Part shown: positions 10,271 through 19,240 of the stretch, piece after piece
How positions within the stretch are numbered: position 1 is the stretch's first letter
Layout: each line of letters begins with the position of its first letter
NCBI GenBank assembly: GCA_016218415.1
Contig: JACRED010000034.1
Coordinates: 123,857 to 187,856 of the forward strand
From: Nitrosomonadales bacterium
GTDB taxonomy: Bacteria > Pseudomonadota > Gammaproteobacteria > Burkholderiales > Gallionellaceae
DNA: 64,000 bases
Direction: 5' to 3'
Made by a program: the position numbers and the translations under genes
Notes under the pieces: generated by a model
What the model saw: only the letters and a program-made list of their open reading frames with translations
Databases searched by the model: none
Told to the model about the DNA's origin: nothing

Positions 10271-11013
10271 TGAAATTGGCGATCAATTGGTTTAAATATT
10301 CCGCACCATCCACCTTCTATGGCTTGGCGGGCAAGATGATTCCTTGGTTTGCGGTGTCATCCGCAGTACTGTTCGCTGTAGGTCTGTATATCGGATTTTT
10401 TGTGGCACCGACGGATATGCAGCAGAGTGAAGCCTACCGTATTATTTTTATCCATGTACCGGCCTCAATGTTGTCCATGTTCATTTATCTCATCATGGCT
10501 GGCTACGCGGCACTCGGACTGATTTTTAATACCAGGCTGTCTTCCATGATGGCTTCTGCACTGGCTCCTACCGGCGCGCTATTTGCGTTCATCTCGTTAT
10601 GGACTGGTGCGCTGTGGGGCAAACCGATGTGGGGCGCTTGGTGGGTGTGGGATGCGCGACTGACTTCCGAGTTGATCCTGTTGTTCTTGTATCTCGGGTT
10701 TATTGCGCTGCATGCGTCCATTGATGATCCGCGCCGCGCTGATCGTGCCAGTGCCCTGCTGGCTATTATTGGCTCTGTCAACGTGCCGATTATTTATTTT
10801 TCGGTCAAGTGGTGGAATACCCTGCATCAGGGGGCTACGATTAAATTCACCGGGACCAGCATGCATATTGCGATGCAACAGGCCATGTTCACGGTACTAG
10901 CCGCGTGCTGGTTGTACGCGATAGCGGTTTCACTGATGCGAGTGCGCAGCATCATTCTGGAACGTGAGCGAAATACCCAATGGGTGTCTGAACTGCCGGA
11001 GGTCAAGCCATGA
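10270..11013 (+). CDS. ccmC: Haem-handling protein CcmC
   Basis: Membrane protein of the HHP family that loads haem onto CcmE. The tryptophan-rich WWD motif (WGAWWVWDARLTSELIL) lies in the periplasmic loop. The ATG at 10270 gives 247 aa with six membrane segments; it overlaps the ccmB stop. The frame remains open upstream to 10111, but that part lies inside ccmB and is not family sequence. Confidence 0.95.
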   Translation: MKLAINWFKYSAPSTFYGLAGKMIPWFAVSSAVLFAVGLYIGFFVAPTDMQQSEAYRIIFIHVPASMLSMFIYLIMAGYAALGLIFNTRLSSMMASALAPTGALFAFISLWTGALWGKPMWGAWWVWDARLTSELILLFLYLGFIALHASIDDPRRADRASALLAIIGSVNVPIIYFSVKWWNTLHQGATIKFTGTSMHIAMQQAMFTVLAACWLYAIAVSLMRVRSIILERERNTQWVSELPEVKP

Positions 11014-11177
11014 ATTGGTCAGAATTTTTTGCCATGAAAGGCTATGCCTTTTATGTGTGGGGGTCATATGGGGTTGCGCTGCTGGTGTTTATCGTGGAAG
11101 TGATGCTGGTGCGCCACTTGAGGAAAATTACGCTGCAGAATTTGCGTATGTTGCGCGACGCAGGAGATGAGGAATAG
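11010..11177 (+). CDS. ccmD: Haem exporter protein CcmD
   Basis: Small membrane subunit that stabilises CcmC-CcmE. This 55-aa frame overlaps the ccmC stop by 4 bases (ATGA). It starts [20 protein letters not shown], has one transmembrane helix ([13 protein letters not shown]) and a basic tail ([16 protein letters not shown]), which is the CcmD pattern. It is easily missed because of its size. Confidence 0.92.
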   Translation: MNWSEFFAMKGYAFYVWGSYGVALLVFIVEVMLVRHLRKITLQNLRMLRDAGDEE

Positions 11178-11178
11178 C

Positions 11179-11655
11179 ATGAAGCCACGTCAAAAGAAGT
11201 TTATGTACATCTTTTCAGCCCTTGCGTTGTTGGGTATGGCGGTCGGTTTGGTGTTGTACGCGCTGAAGGATAATGTCAGTCTGTATTTTACGCCGACCCA
11301 GGTGCATAACGGCGAAGCCCCGCAGGGCCGCGCTTTCAGGATTGGCGGTCTGGTGCAGGAGGGAAGTGTCAAACGCGCCAGTGACGGATTGACGGCCAGC
11401 TTTGAAATAACGGACACACACAGAAGCATACCCGTTGTGTATAAAGGCATCCTGCCGGACTTGTTCAAGGAAGGCAAAGGCGTAGTCGCACAGGGAAAAG
11501 TGGAAGCGGATGGCGTGATGCATGCAGACGAAGTGCTTGCCAAGCACGATGAAAATTACATGCCGCCGGAAGCGGCGGATGCAATGAAAAAGGCGCAGGA
11601 AGCCAAAGCTGTAGAAAACACTGGTAAGCCTAAAGCTGTCCCGGTTGCTAAATAA
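11179..11655 (+). CDS. ccmE: Cytochrome c-type biogenesis haem chaperone CcmE
   Basis: Periplasmic haem chaperone anchored by an N-terminal helix (about residues 9-28). The haem-attaching histidine is H123 and the conserved tyrosine is Y127 in [10 protein letters not shown], followed by a charged tail. I prefer the ATG at 11179 (158 aa, MKPRQKK), with GAGGA upstream, over the in-frame ATG at 11167, whose Shine-Dalgarno would abut the codon. It starts one base after the ccmD stop. Confidence 0.95.
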   Translation: MKPRQKKFMYIFSALALLGMAVGLVLYALKDNVSLYFTPTQVHNGEAPQGRAFRIGGLVQEGSVKRASDGLTASFEITDTHRSIPVVYKGILPDLFKEGKGVVAQGKVEADGVMHADEVLAKHDENYMPPEAADAMKKAQEAKAVENTGKPKAVPVAK

Positions 11656-11678
11656 ATAAATTCCAGGAAGACACGACT

Positions 11679-13685
11679 ATGATACCCGAACTAGGACATT
11701 TCACTTTAATCGTCGCGCTGTTTGTCACCATGACGCTGGGCGTTTTGCCGATACTGGGGGCGGCTCGCAACAATGTGGTCTTGATGCGTATCGCTCGCCC
11801 CCTCGCTTTTGGACAATTCACATTCATTGCCGTTGCTTTTGTTTGCCTGCTGCTGTCCTTCCTTGGCGATGATTTTTCTGTGCTATATGTGTCGCAGCAT
11901 TCGAATTCCCAGCTGCCAACGGTTTACAAGGTTGCCGCCATTTGGGGCGGGCATGAAGGTTCGCTGTTGCTGTGGGTGTTCAATCTGTCTATATGGTCGG
12001 TGGTCGTCGCGCTGAACAGCAAGCACTTGCCGCAAGAAATGGTTGCACGCGTGCTGGGCGTGATGGGATTGATCGCGGTAGGTTTCCTGTTGTTCATGCT
12101 GTTTACTTCCAATCCGTTCGACCGTTTGATACCAAGAGCAGCTGAGGGACTTGATTTGAACCCGCTGTTGCAAGATCCCGGCTTGGCGATACATCCGCCG
12201 ATGTTGTACACGGGGTATGTGGGGTTTTCAGTGGCATTTGCCTTTGCGATATCCGCGTTGCTCGGCGGCCATCTGGATGCAACCTGGGCGCGCTGGTCCC
12301 GTCCCTGGACTACGGTGGCTTGGTGTTTCCTTACTTTCGGGATCGCACTGGGTAGCTGGTGGGCGTATTACGAACTGGGCTGGGGTGGCTGGTGGTTCTG
12401 GGATCCGGTGGAAAACGCTTCATTCATGCCTTGGCTGGTCGGTACGGCGCTTATTCATTCGCTGGCTGTCACAGAAAAGCGCGGTGCCTTTACGAGTTGG
12501 ACGGTGCTGCTTGCGATAGCCGCTTTCTCCCTCAGCTTGTTGGGAACTTTCCTGGTGCGTTCCGGCGTGCTGACTTCGGTGCATGCGTTTGCGACCGACC
12601 CCAAGCGTGGTGTATTTATTCTTGGATTTCTGGTTGCGGTAATCGGATCGTCGCTGCTGCTGTTTGCATGGCGTGCGCCGAAAATCGGCTTGGGCGGCAA
12701 GTTCGATGTGATGTCCCGCGAATCCCTGCTGTTGTCGAACAACGTGCTATTTTCAGTTGCTGCGGCATCGGTATTCATCGGTACGCTCTATCCGCTGTTC
12801 ATGGATGCGCTGGGTTTCGGCAAGCTGTCGGTAGGCCCGCCATATTTCAATGCCGTGTGGGTGCCTCTGATGGCGCCTATGGTGCTGCTGATGGGGCTGG
12901 GGCCGCTGGCGCGCTGGAAAAAATTTGACGCGCCAGATTTGCTCAAGCGCGTGCGCTGGGCATTTGCCAGCGCGGCAGTGATTGCCTTGCTGTTGCCCCT
13001 GGTGATGGGTAAATGGACCCCGCTGATTTCGCTGGGCCTGTTGCTGGCTTTCTGGATCATCGCATCGCTCCTTATCGGCTTGCGCCAGCGCCTGACCGGA
13101 GATGGAAGCCTGATGCGGCGAATACGCGGCCAGTCGTCTAGCTACTACGGTATGCAGTTGGCGCATTTCGGGGTGGCGATCTTCATCATCGGAGTGACGA
13201 TGGTGAAGGGTTATGAGACTGAGCGGGATGTGCGGATGGAAATCGGCGATACGGTCGAGGCGGGTGGCTATGTGTTCCGTTTTGATGGAGTGAATGCGAT
13301 TACCGGACCGAATTATGTGGCTGCACGCGGGCATTTTTCCATCAGCAAAGACGGCAAGCCGGTCACTGAACTGTCCCCGGAAAAACGCCAATATAATGCT
13401 TCCGGGATGCCGATGACCGAGGCTGCCATAGACACAGGGTTGATACGCGATCTCTATGTTTCGATGGGGGAACAAATTCCAGGCACGGTAGAGGCATGGG
13501 CAATACGCGTTTACCATAAGCCTTTTGTGGATTGGATTTGGGCTGGATGCCTGTTCATGGGGCTGGGCGGAGTGCTGGCTATCAGCGATCGTCGCTACCG
13601 TCTGAAAAGCAAGAAGACCGCTAATGCGGGTAATGACAGTTTGCCGGCATCAGGTGCAATCGCAGCAGGGAGCAAAGCATCATGA
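11679..13685 (+). CDS. ccmF: Cytochrome c haem lyase subunit CcmF
   Basis: Large polytopic subunit of the CcmFH haem ligation complex. The 668-aa protein has the haem-binding WWD motif (YYELGWGGWWFWDPVENAS) and many membrane helices, with a periplasmic domain before the last one. An SD-like AGGAAG precedes the ATG. Its stop overlaps ccmG by 4 bases. Confidence 0.96.
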   Translation: MIPELGHFTLIVALFVTMTLGVLPILGAARNNVVLMRIARPLAFGQFTFIAVAFVCLLLSFLGDDFSVLYVSQHSNSQLPTVYKVAAIWGGHEGSLLLWVFNLSIWSVVVALNSKHLPQEMVARVLGVMGLIAVGFLLFMLFTSNPFDRLIPRAAEGLDLNPLLQDPGLAIHPPMLYTGYVGFSVAFAFAISALLGGHLDATWARWSRPWTTVAWCFLTFGIALGSWWAYYELGWGGWWFWDPVENASFMPWLVGTALIHSLAVTEKRGAFTSWTVLLAIAAFSLSLLGTFLVRSGVLTSVHAFATDPKRGVFILGFLVAVIGSSLLLFAWRAPKIGLGGKFDVMSRESLLLSNNVLFSVAAASVFIGTLYPLFMDALGFGKLSVGPPYFNAVWVPLMAPMVLLMGLGPLARWKKFDAPDLLKRVRWAFASAAVIALLLPLVMGKWTPLISLGLLLAFWIIASLLIGLRQRLTGDGSLMRRIRGQSSSYYGMQLAHFGVAIFIIGVTMVKGYETERDVRMEIGDTVEAGGYVFRFDGVNAITGPNYVAARGHFSISKDGKPVTELSPEKRQYNASGMPMTEAAIDTGLIRDLYVSMGEQIPGTVEAWAIRVYHKPFVDWIWAGCLFMGLGGVLAISDRRYRLKSKKTANAGNDSLPASGAIAAGSKAS

Positions 13686-14209
13686 TGCGTTTTATCTGGC
13701 CGTTCATCATATTCGTGGTGCTGGCGGGATTCCTGTTTGTCGGGCTGGGCCTGAATCCGCGTGAAGTTCCTTCGCCGCTGATAGACAAGCCCGCGCCGGC
13801 ATTCAGTCTGCCGCAGCTGCATGATCCTTCCAAGCAATTTTCCGCAGAGGATATGAAGGGGCAGGTCTGGCTGCTCAACGTGTGGGCATCCTGGTGCGTG
13901 TCCTGCAGGCAGGAACACCCTGTCCTGCTGGATTTGTCGCGCCAGAATATCGTGCCGATCTACGGCCTGGATTACAAGGACAGGCGCGCTGACGGTTTGG
14001 CATGGCTGCATAATGGCGGAGACCCTTATGTCCTGAGCGCATCGGATATGGACGGACGTATTGGAATTGATTACGGTGTGTACGGCGTACCGGAAACCTA
14101 TGTGATCGACAAGCAGGGCGTGATCCGCTACAAGCAAATCGGTCCTGTCACGGTCCAGAGCCTGCAGGAAAAAATTCTCCCCCTGGTTGCGGAGTTGAAA
14201 AAGAAATGA
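13682..14209 (+). CDS. ccmG: Thiol:disulfide interchange protein CcmG/DsbE
   Basis: Membrane-anchored periplasmic thioredoxin that keeps the apocytochrome CXXCH cysteines reduced. The active site is C72-V-S-C75 in WASWCVSCRQ; an N-terminal anchor helix spans about residues 4-22. The length (175 aa) is normal. ATGA overlaps link it to both ccmF and ccmH. Confidence 0.96.
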   Translation: MMRFIWPFIIFVVLAGFLFVGLGLNPREVPSPLIDKPAPAFSLPQLHDPSKQFSAEDMKGQVWLLNVWASWCVSCRQEHPVLLDLSRQNIVPIYGLDYKDRRADGLAWLHNGGDPYVLSASDMDGRIGIDYGVYGVPETYVIDKQGVIRYKQIGPVTVQSLQEKILPLVAELKKK

Positions 14210-14679
14210 AACGCCTACTGATACTAGTGATGTGTTTGTTGCCGGTGTATGCGATGGCCGGCGAGGCCCAGGATCTGGCCAAGGACCCCGTTCTGGAAAA
14301 GCGCATGATCGGTTTGGCCGAGAGATTGCGCTGTCTGGTGTGCCAGAATGAGTCGCTTGCCAGCTCCCACTCCGAGCTTGCCGAAGACCTGCGCCGTGAA
14401 GTACGCGAACAAATGTCCAAAGGCATGAATGACGAGGAGATCATCGATTACCTGGTGGCGCGTTATGGCGATTTTGTATTGTACGACCCCAGGGTCAAAA
14501 GCAATACCTTGCTGCTCTGGTTTGGACCGTTCGTATTGTTGGGCGGAGGCGGCGTGATGCTGGTTTATCAATTGCGCAAACGCAAGCGTACGCTGGCAGA
14601 AAAAGAAACCGAACTTACCCCTGAAGCGGCGCAACGCGCCGCACAATTGCTGAACGAGCAGAAAGATCCCCAAGCATGA
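14206..14679 (+). CDS. ccmH: Cytochrome c maturation protein CcmH (CcmL-type)
   Basis: Periplasmic thiol oxidoreductase with a cleavable signal peptide (about residues 1-18). The LRCLVC motif has cysteines C43 and C46. A C-terminal helix (about 104-122) anchors it, and a basic tail follows. At 157 aa it is the short form; the TPR part is the separate next gene. It overlaps ccmG and ccmI by 4 bases each. Confidence 0.95.
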   Translation: MKRLLILVMCLLPVYAMAGEAQDLAKDPVLEKRMIGLAERLRCLVCQNESLASSHSELAEDLRREVREQMSKGMNDEEIIDYLVARYGDFVLYDPRVKSNTLLLWFGPFVLLGGGGVMLVYQLRKRKRTLAEKETELTPEAAQRAAQLLNEQKDPQA

Positions 14680-15932
14680 ATTATTTGTTCTGGATACTCT
14701 GTGCGCTGGTTATCGTCATCGCACTGTTGTTTGTCGTGCTTCCCTTGTGGCGCAGTTCCTCCAAAAATAACGATGTGTTGCGCGATGCAGCCAACCTTGA
14801 AATTCTCCGGGATCAAATTACGGAAATGGACGCCGACTTGCGCAACGGCCTGTTGACGCAGGAGTTGTATGAGCAGGGTAAGCGCGAAATACAGTCCCGC
14901 CTGCTGGATGAAGTTAAGACTACCCAGCAGTCCGTTTTGCATTCCGGCAACAGCAGGGTGCTGGCTGTCTCCCTGGCGATATTGTTGCCTCTGTTCAGCA
15001 TCCCGCTGTATTTGTATCTGGGAAATTACGACGCCGCCTTGCCGTTGCATGAGAAAGTGGAGGCTGACAGTGCCGGCGTCATACGTTCCGAGGCAGGACT
15101 AAAGGCGCTGGCCAGCCAGCTGAAAAACAAACCCGAAAATGCGAATGGCTGGTTCATGCTGGCGAGTTCCTATGTCGCGATGAAACGATATGCGGAAGCG
15201 GCCAGTGCATATGAACAGCTCGCCAAACTGGTTCCGAACGAGGCTCAGGTATGGGCGAATTATGCCGATGTCTATGCGATGGCAAATGGCCAAACCCTGC
15301 AGAGTGACGAGGTCGCCAGGTTGCTCGGCAAGGCTCTGGCCATAGACCCGAACAACATGACTGCGCTTGCGCTGTCCGGTTCTGCCGGCATGCAACGCGG
15401 CGACTTTGTTGCAGCGATTACGCATTGGCAAAAACTGGTGACCCAGTTGCCGCCAGGTTCTCGTGATGCGCTGGGCTTTGAGGGCAGCATCCAGCGCGCG
15501 CGCGACCTCCTTGCTGCACAGCCGGGCGGCAAGGAGAAGCTGGCGCAATTGACAGTGCAGAAAGCTCCGGAAGCTGCAACCAATCCTGCTGCGGCAGTTT
15601 CAGGCAAGGTTTCCCTGAGTCCGGGGCTGGCTTCAAAGGTTGCGCCGACCGACACCGTATTCATACTGGCGCGCGCTGCACAGGGCCCGAAGATGCCGCT
15701 TGCCGTATTCCGCAAGCAGGTGAAAGATCTGCCGTTGCAATTTACGCTCGACGACAGTATGGCGATGCAACCACAGTTGAAGCTGTCCGGTTTCGACCAG
15801 GTCGTGGTGGTGGCGCGCGTGTCCAAATCGGGGACGCCGATGGCTCAGTCCGGCGATTTGCAAGGGTTGTCGGGAGCCATCAAACCGGGCAGCAAGGGAT
15901 TGAATGTGGTGATTGATTCGGTCGTGCCGTAA
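14676..15932 (+). CDS. ccmI: Cytochrome c-type biogenesis protein CcmI (TPR)
   Basis: Apocytochrome-binding chaperone of the CcmFHI complex. It has two N-terminal transmembrane segments (about 2-24 and 89-108), TPR-like repeats from about 135 to 255 (NGWFMLASSYVAMKRYAEAA ... VWANYADVYAM), and a C-terminal beta domain. The 418-aa length fits. It is the last gene of the operon and is followed by a strong terminator. Confidence 0.93.
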   Translation: MNYLFWILCALVIVIALLFVVLPLWRSSSKNNDVLRDAANLEILRDQITEMDADLRNGLLTQELYEQGKREIQSRLLDEVKTTQQSVLHSGNSRVLAVSLAILLPLFSIPLYLYLGNYDAALPLHEKVEADSAGVIRSEAGLKALASQLKNKPENANGWFMLASSYVAMKRYAEAASAYEQLAKLVPNEAQVWANYADVYAMANGQTLQSDEVARLLGKALAIDPNNMTALALSGSAGMQRGDFVAAITHWQKLVTQLPPGSRDALGFEGSIQRARDLLAAQPGGKEKLAQLTVQKAPEAATNPAAAVSGKVSLSPGLASKVAPTDTVFILARAAQGPKMPLAVFRKQVKDLPLQFTLDDSMAMQPQLKLSGFDQVVVVARVSKSGTPMAQSGDLQGLSGAIKPGSKGLNVVIDSVVP

Positions 15933-15956
15933 CCGGCTACCCGATTCGAGAAGCAA

Positions 15957-15985
15957 ACAAAACGGCCTGTCTGACAGGCCGTTTT
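15957..15985. terminator. Bidirectional terminator after ccmI
   Basis: AAAACGGCCTG and CAGGCCGTTTT form a stem around a short loop, with A- and T-runs on the two sides. It can end both ccmI and the convergent gene at 16061. Confidence 0.88.
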
Positions 15986-16060
15986 GCTGTGCGGTACATA
16001 TGCGTTCTTGTCTGGGAGGCACATTACAAGCCCTGAAAACATTCGGGCGTAACGGCGGAG

Positions 16061-16258
16061 TTACTTCTGGTTGCGCATTGAGCAGGTATTCATGCCGAAA
16101 ATGGCATAGGCGGGGCAAAAACCAACTGCACCTGTCACCAGCGGGAGTAATCCTATCCAACCCCACACACCTATCGTGCCCGTGGCAGCGAGTGTGACCA
16201 GCACCAAACCGGCAATCACGCGCAACGCACGATCAAGCATGCCTTCGTTCATTTTCAT
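16061..16258 (-). CDS. DUF2892 (YgaP-like) inner membrane protein
   Basis: A 65-aa protein starting MKMNEGMLDRALRVIAG, the N-terminal pattern of the DUF2892 family, with two helices (VIAGLVLVTLAATG and WIGLLPLVTGAVGFCPAYAIFG). The family is found with rhodanese and sulfur or nitrogen stress genes, but its role is not established. It is monocistronic, with a perfect CRP/FNR-type palindrome about 60 bases upstream. Confidence 0.85.
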   Translation of the reverse strand: MKMNEGMLDRALRVIAGLVLVTLAATGTIGVWGWIGLLPLVTGAVGFCPAYAIFGMNTCSMRNQK

Positions 16259-16318
16259 GTTAACACCTCATATTGGGACAACGTGGCCTGAAGCTTAGGC
16301 ACATGGCGTATTTCTGTC

Positions 16319-16334
16319 TGTGATAATAATCACA
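16319..16334 (-). promoter_or_regulatory. Perfect CRP/FNR-family operator (TGTGAT-N4-ATCACA)
   Basis: A 16-bp perfect inverted repeat sits 60 bases upstream of the DUF2892 start and 44 bases past the end of the Crp/Fnr gene. The half-site TGTGA is the CRP/DNR-type rather than the FNR TTGAT type. The adjacent regulator is the obvious candidate ligand, by inference. Confidence 0.75.
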
Positions 16335-16378
16335 TAGATGGCAGATGTGGATCATTGCCAGCCGATCTGCATGAGGAT

Positions 16379-17044
16379 TTACAAATGGGCAAATTTCCTG
16401 AGCGCGGCTGTATCGGTGAGTTCTATATGCTCGCGCCCGAGTTTGACCCAGCCCTGCTCGGCGAAGTTCTTCAGCAGGCGGCTGACGATCTCGCGGACGC
16501 TGCCGAGCTCGTCGGCTAACGCCTGATGGGTAGTGTGTATCGGAGTGGCTTTGGTGACGAGCAATGCCGCGAGGCGCTGGTCGAGTTTCTGGAAGGCCAC
16601 TGCAGAGACCAGTTGCATCAAGTCGGTGAGCCGTTCCGAAAACAGGCTGAAGATGTAATCGCGGAACGGCTCGTGAGCGGACAATAATTTTCTGAATGCT
16701 GATGGAGGAAGCACGATTAGCACGGTATCCTGTTTTGCCACGCCGCGTGCTTGATAGTTGGCGTGCCCTAGCAGGCAACTGCTGGTGAGGATGCAACTCC
16801 CGCCGGGATCGATACTGTAAAGGTGCAATTCTCGGCCATTTGCAGCGGCCTTGATAACACGGACACTTCCCGATAGCAAAAGCGGAAAACCCTGGCAGGG
16901 CTGGTTCTCGTCGAATACCACCGTTCCCGCCGGAAGCTGCATCACACTCGCCGCCGCCAGCAGCTCTGCCTGATCTTCAGCAGGCAGTTCGCGTAGCATC
17001 GGGTATTGCTGGAACAGACGGAATTGCGTGTCGTTATCGAGCAT
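16379..17044 (-). CDS. Crp/Fnr-family transcriptional regulator
   Basis: A 221-aa protein with an N-terminal cyclic-nucleotide-binding-like beta-roll (about 20-120; LPAGTVVFDENQPCQGFPLLLSGSVRV) and a C-terminal HTH_Crp domain (about 150-215; THQALADELGSVREIVSRLLKNFAEQG). There is no N-terminal four-cysteine cluster, so it is not a classical Fe-S Fnr; redox or NO sensing through other means is possible. It lies just upstream of the DUF2892 gene and its palindrome in the same direction. Confidence 0.88.
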   Translation of the reverse strand: MLDNDTQFRLFQQYPMLRELPAEDQAELLAAASVMQLPAGTVVFDENQPCQGFPLLLSGSVRVIKAAANGRELHLYSIDPGGSCILTSSCLLGHANYQARGVAKQDTVLIVLPPSAFRKLLSAHEPFRDYIFSLFSERLTDLMQLVSAVAFQKLDQRLAALLVTKATPIHTTHQALADELGSVREIVSRLLKNFAEQGWVKLGREHIELTDTAALRKFAHL

Positions 17045-17079
17045 GGCAATCCAGCGCTATTTCGTGAAATGGAGTTGGA

Positions 17080-18579
17080 TTATTCGGGGCGCATATGCGG
17101 GAACAGAATCACATCCCTGATGCTCGCGCTGTCCGTCAGCAGCATCACCAGCCTGTCGATGCCAATACCCTGTCCGGCGGTCGGCGGCAAGCCGTACTCC
17201 AGGGCGCGCACGTAGTCGTTGTCCTTGAACATCGCTTCCTCGTCGCCGGCATCCTTCGCCGCGACCTGCGCATCGAAGCGCGCGGCCTGGTCTTCGGCAT
17301 CGTTCAACTCCGAAAAGCCATTGGCCAGCTCGCGGCCGACGACGAACAGTTCGAAGCGTTCGGTGATGTCGTGGTTTCTGTCGCTGCTGCGCGCCAGCGG
17401 CGAGACTTCCACCGGGTAGTCGACGATGAAGGTAGGCTCGAACAACTGCGTTTCGGCCAGCTCCTCGAACAGCGACAACTGCAAGCCGCCGATCCCGTCT
17501 TCCGGTTTGTATTTCGCCTTCAGGTCCTGCAACTCGTTGACCAGGAAGTCACGGTCGTTCAGCTGTGCGGTGGTGAATTGCGGATGGTATTTCTGGATCG
17601 CCTGCACCATCGTCAGGCGGTGGAACGGCTTGCCCAAGTCCAGCTCCTTGCCCTGATAGGAGATGAGCGTCCTGCCCAGCACCTTTTGCGCCACCTCACG
17701 GAACAGGCTCTCGCTGAAGTCCATCAGGTATTTGTAATCGCGGTACGCCTCGTAAAATTCCAGCATCGTGAATTCGGGGTTGTGGCGCGTGGACAAACCC
17801 TCGTTGCGGAAATTGCGGTTGATCTCGAACACCTTTTCGAAACCGCCCACCACCAGGCGTTTCAGATACAGCTCGGGCGCGATGCGCAGATACATCTTCA
17901 TGTCGAGCGCGTTGTGGTGTGTCTCGAACGGTTTCGCCGCAGCGCCGCCGGGAATGGAGTGCATCATCGGCGTCTCGACTTCCAGATAGCCGTGGCGGAT
18001 GAAAAACTCGCGTATCGCCTGGATGATCTTCGTGCGCGTCATGAACACGCGGCGCGCGTCCTCGTTGGTGATCAGGTCGAGATAACGCTGGCGGTATTTT
18101 TGCTCCTGGTCGGTCAGACCGTGGAATTTTTCCGGCAGCGGACGCAGCGCCTTGGTCAGCAAGCGCACCTGTGTCACGCGCACCGAAAGCTCGCCGGTCT
18201 TGGTCTTGAACAGCACGCCGACTGCGCCGAGAATGTCGCCGAGGTCGTAATGCTTGAATGCGTTATGAGCCGCTTCGCCCGTGTCATTATTGCTGATGAA
18301 AAGCTGTATCTGCCCGCTCATATCCTGAATGGTGGCGAAGCTGGCCTTGCCCATCACCCGCTTCAACATCATGCGCCCGGCCACCGCCACATGGACTTGC
18401 GCGGCCTCCAGCTCGTCATGCGTCTTTTCGCCAAACTCGCCATGCAAGTCACCCGCGAGATGTTTGCGCTCGAAATCGTTCGGGAAAGCCACGCCCGCCT
18501 GGCGTATCGCGTTAAGCTTGGCGCGGCGTTCCGCGATGATCTGGTTTTCGTCTTGTGGAATGCTGGTTTCGGTAGTCAT
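17080..18579 (-). CDS. lysS: Lysyl-tRNA synthetase, class II
   Basis: Charges tRNA-Lys. The 499-aa protein has an OB-fold anticodon-binding domain (about 60-170) and a class II catalytic core with motif 2 ([29 protein letters not shown]) and motif 3 ([20 protein letters not shown]). It starts [13 protein letters not shown]. It reads toward the Crp/Fnr gene, whose start is 35 bases past its stop. Confidence 0.97.
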   Translation of the reverse strand: MTTETSIPQDENQIIAERRAKLNAIRQAGVAFPNDFERKHLAGDLHGEFGEKTHDELEAAQVHVAVAGRMMLKRVMGKASFATIQDMSGQIQLFISNNDTGEAAHNAFKHYDLGDILGAVGVLFKTKTGELSVRVTQVRLLTKALRPLPEKFHGLTDQEQKYRQRYLDLITNEDARRVFMTRTKIIQAIREFFIRHGYLEVETPMMHSIPGGAAAKPFETHHNALDMKMYLRIAPELYLKRLVVGGFEKVFEINRNFRNEGLSTRHNPEFTMLEFYEAYRDYKYLMDFSESLFREVAQKVLGRTLISYQGKELDLGKPFHRLTMVQAIQKYHPQFTTAQLNDRDFLVNELQDLKAKYKPEDGIGGLQLSLFEELAETQLFEPTFIVDYPVEVSPLARSSDRNHDITERFELFVVGRELANGFSELNDAEDQAARFDAQVAAKDAGDEEAMFKDNDYVRALEYGLPPTAGQGIGIDRLVMLLTDSASIRDVILFPHMRPE

Positions 18580-18738
18580 GGTGCTCGGCTGATTTTAAGG
18601 TTAATTTGCTGAATTGCTTTTACAGGCGCGAGATTGTGTCACGAATGCACCTGCCGGCGCAATTTTACGAGGCGGGTTTTGAGGCCAAATGCGCTGAATC
18701 GATGACGTAAAGCATAGTCTAAATTTCCCTTGCTGCGC

Positions 18739-18767
18739 TTACAAAATCCAGGCAATTGGAGTAGATT
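18739..18767 (+). promoter_or_regulatory. Candidate sigma-70 promoter of the DsrC-like gene
   Basis: TTACAA at 18739-18744, a 17-bp spacer, and TAGATT at 18762-18767 lie 55 bases before the start codon, in the divergent gap with lysS. Confidence 0.5.
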
Positions 18768-18821
18768 GTGAAGCCAAAGTGAATCAAACCTCAGTAGCAA
18801 CTGCAGCAAGGAGGATTCATC

Positions 18822-19187
18822 ATGCTAGACATCAACAAAGCCACCGCCAATATCTATCGTGCACAGCACGACCCCGAAGGCAACATGTTCGGCCTTGCAC
18901 CCTGGTCGCCGCTATCCGCACAGCGACAGGCGGAAGCCGAAGGGATTTTCCTCACCGATGAACATTGGGAAATTGTCATGTACGTGCGCGAGCGCTACCG
19001 CGCGCGCGGCGCGGCCGGAAGCGCCCGCGAAATCCTGCACGAGCTGGAAGAGAAGTTTTCCGACGGGCACGGACGGCGCAATCTCTATGAACTTTTCCCC
19101 GGCGGGCCGGTGAGTCAGGCCAGCCGCATTGCGGGCCTGCCCCTGCCGCCTTATTCCAGCGACCCGTCTTTCGGCAGCGTGGAATAA
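18822..19187 (+). CDS. Cysteine-free DsrC/TusE-family protein
   Basis: A 121-aa protein with the DsrC/TusE fold signature: LTDEHWEIVMYVRERYR, the NLYELFPGGPVSQASRIAGLP tail, and a normal length. DsrC uses two C-terminal cysteines and TusE one as sulfur carriers. Here both positions are replaced (QAS-R-IAGLP and PYSSD...), and the whole protein has no cysteine, so it cannot be a sulfur relay by the known mechanism. Cysteine-lacking homologues have been proposed as regulatory proteins (RspA type). The ATG follows a perfect AGGAGG. It is monocistronic and convergent with tex. Confidence 0.85.
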   Translation: MLDINKATANIYRAQHDPEGNMFGLAPWSPLSAQRQAEAEGIFLTDEHWEIVMYVRERYRARGAAGSAREILHELEEKFSDGHGRRNLYELFPGGPVSQASRIAGLPLPPYSSDPSFGSVE

Positions 19188-19240
19188 CGGCGCCAGCGCA
19201 GCAGATCGCGCAAGCGGGACGGGTGTTGGGCGCTGTTCAA

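Noticed and set aside
17095..18612. A 505-codon plus-strand frame opposite lysS
   Set aside because: Antisense shadow of lysS with no motif. The same applies to 23495-24760 opposite the DUF4010 gene and 20135-20887 opposite tex.
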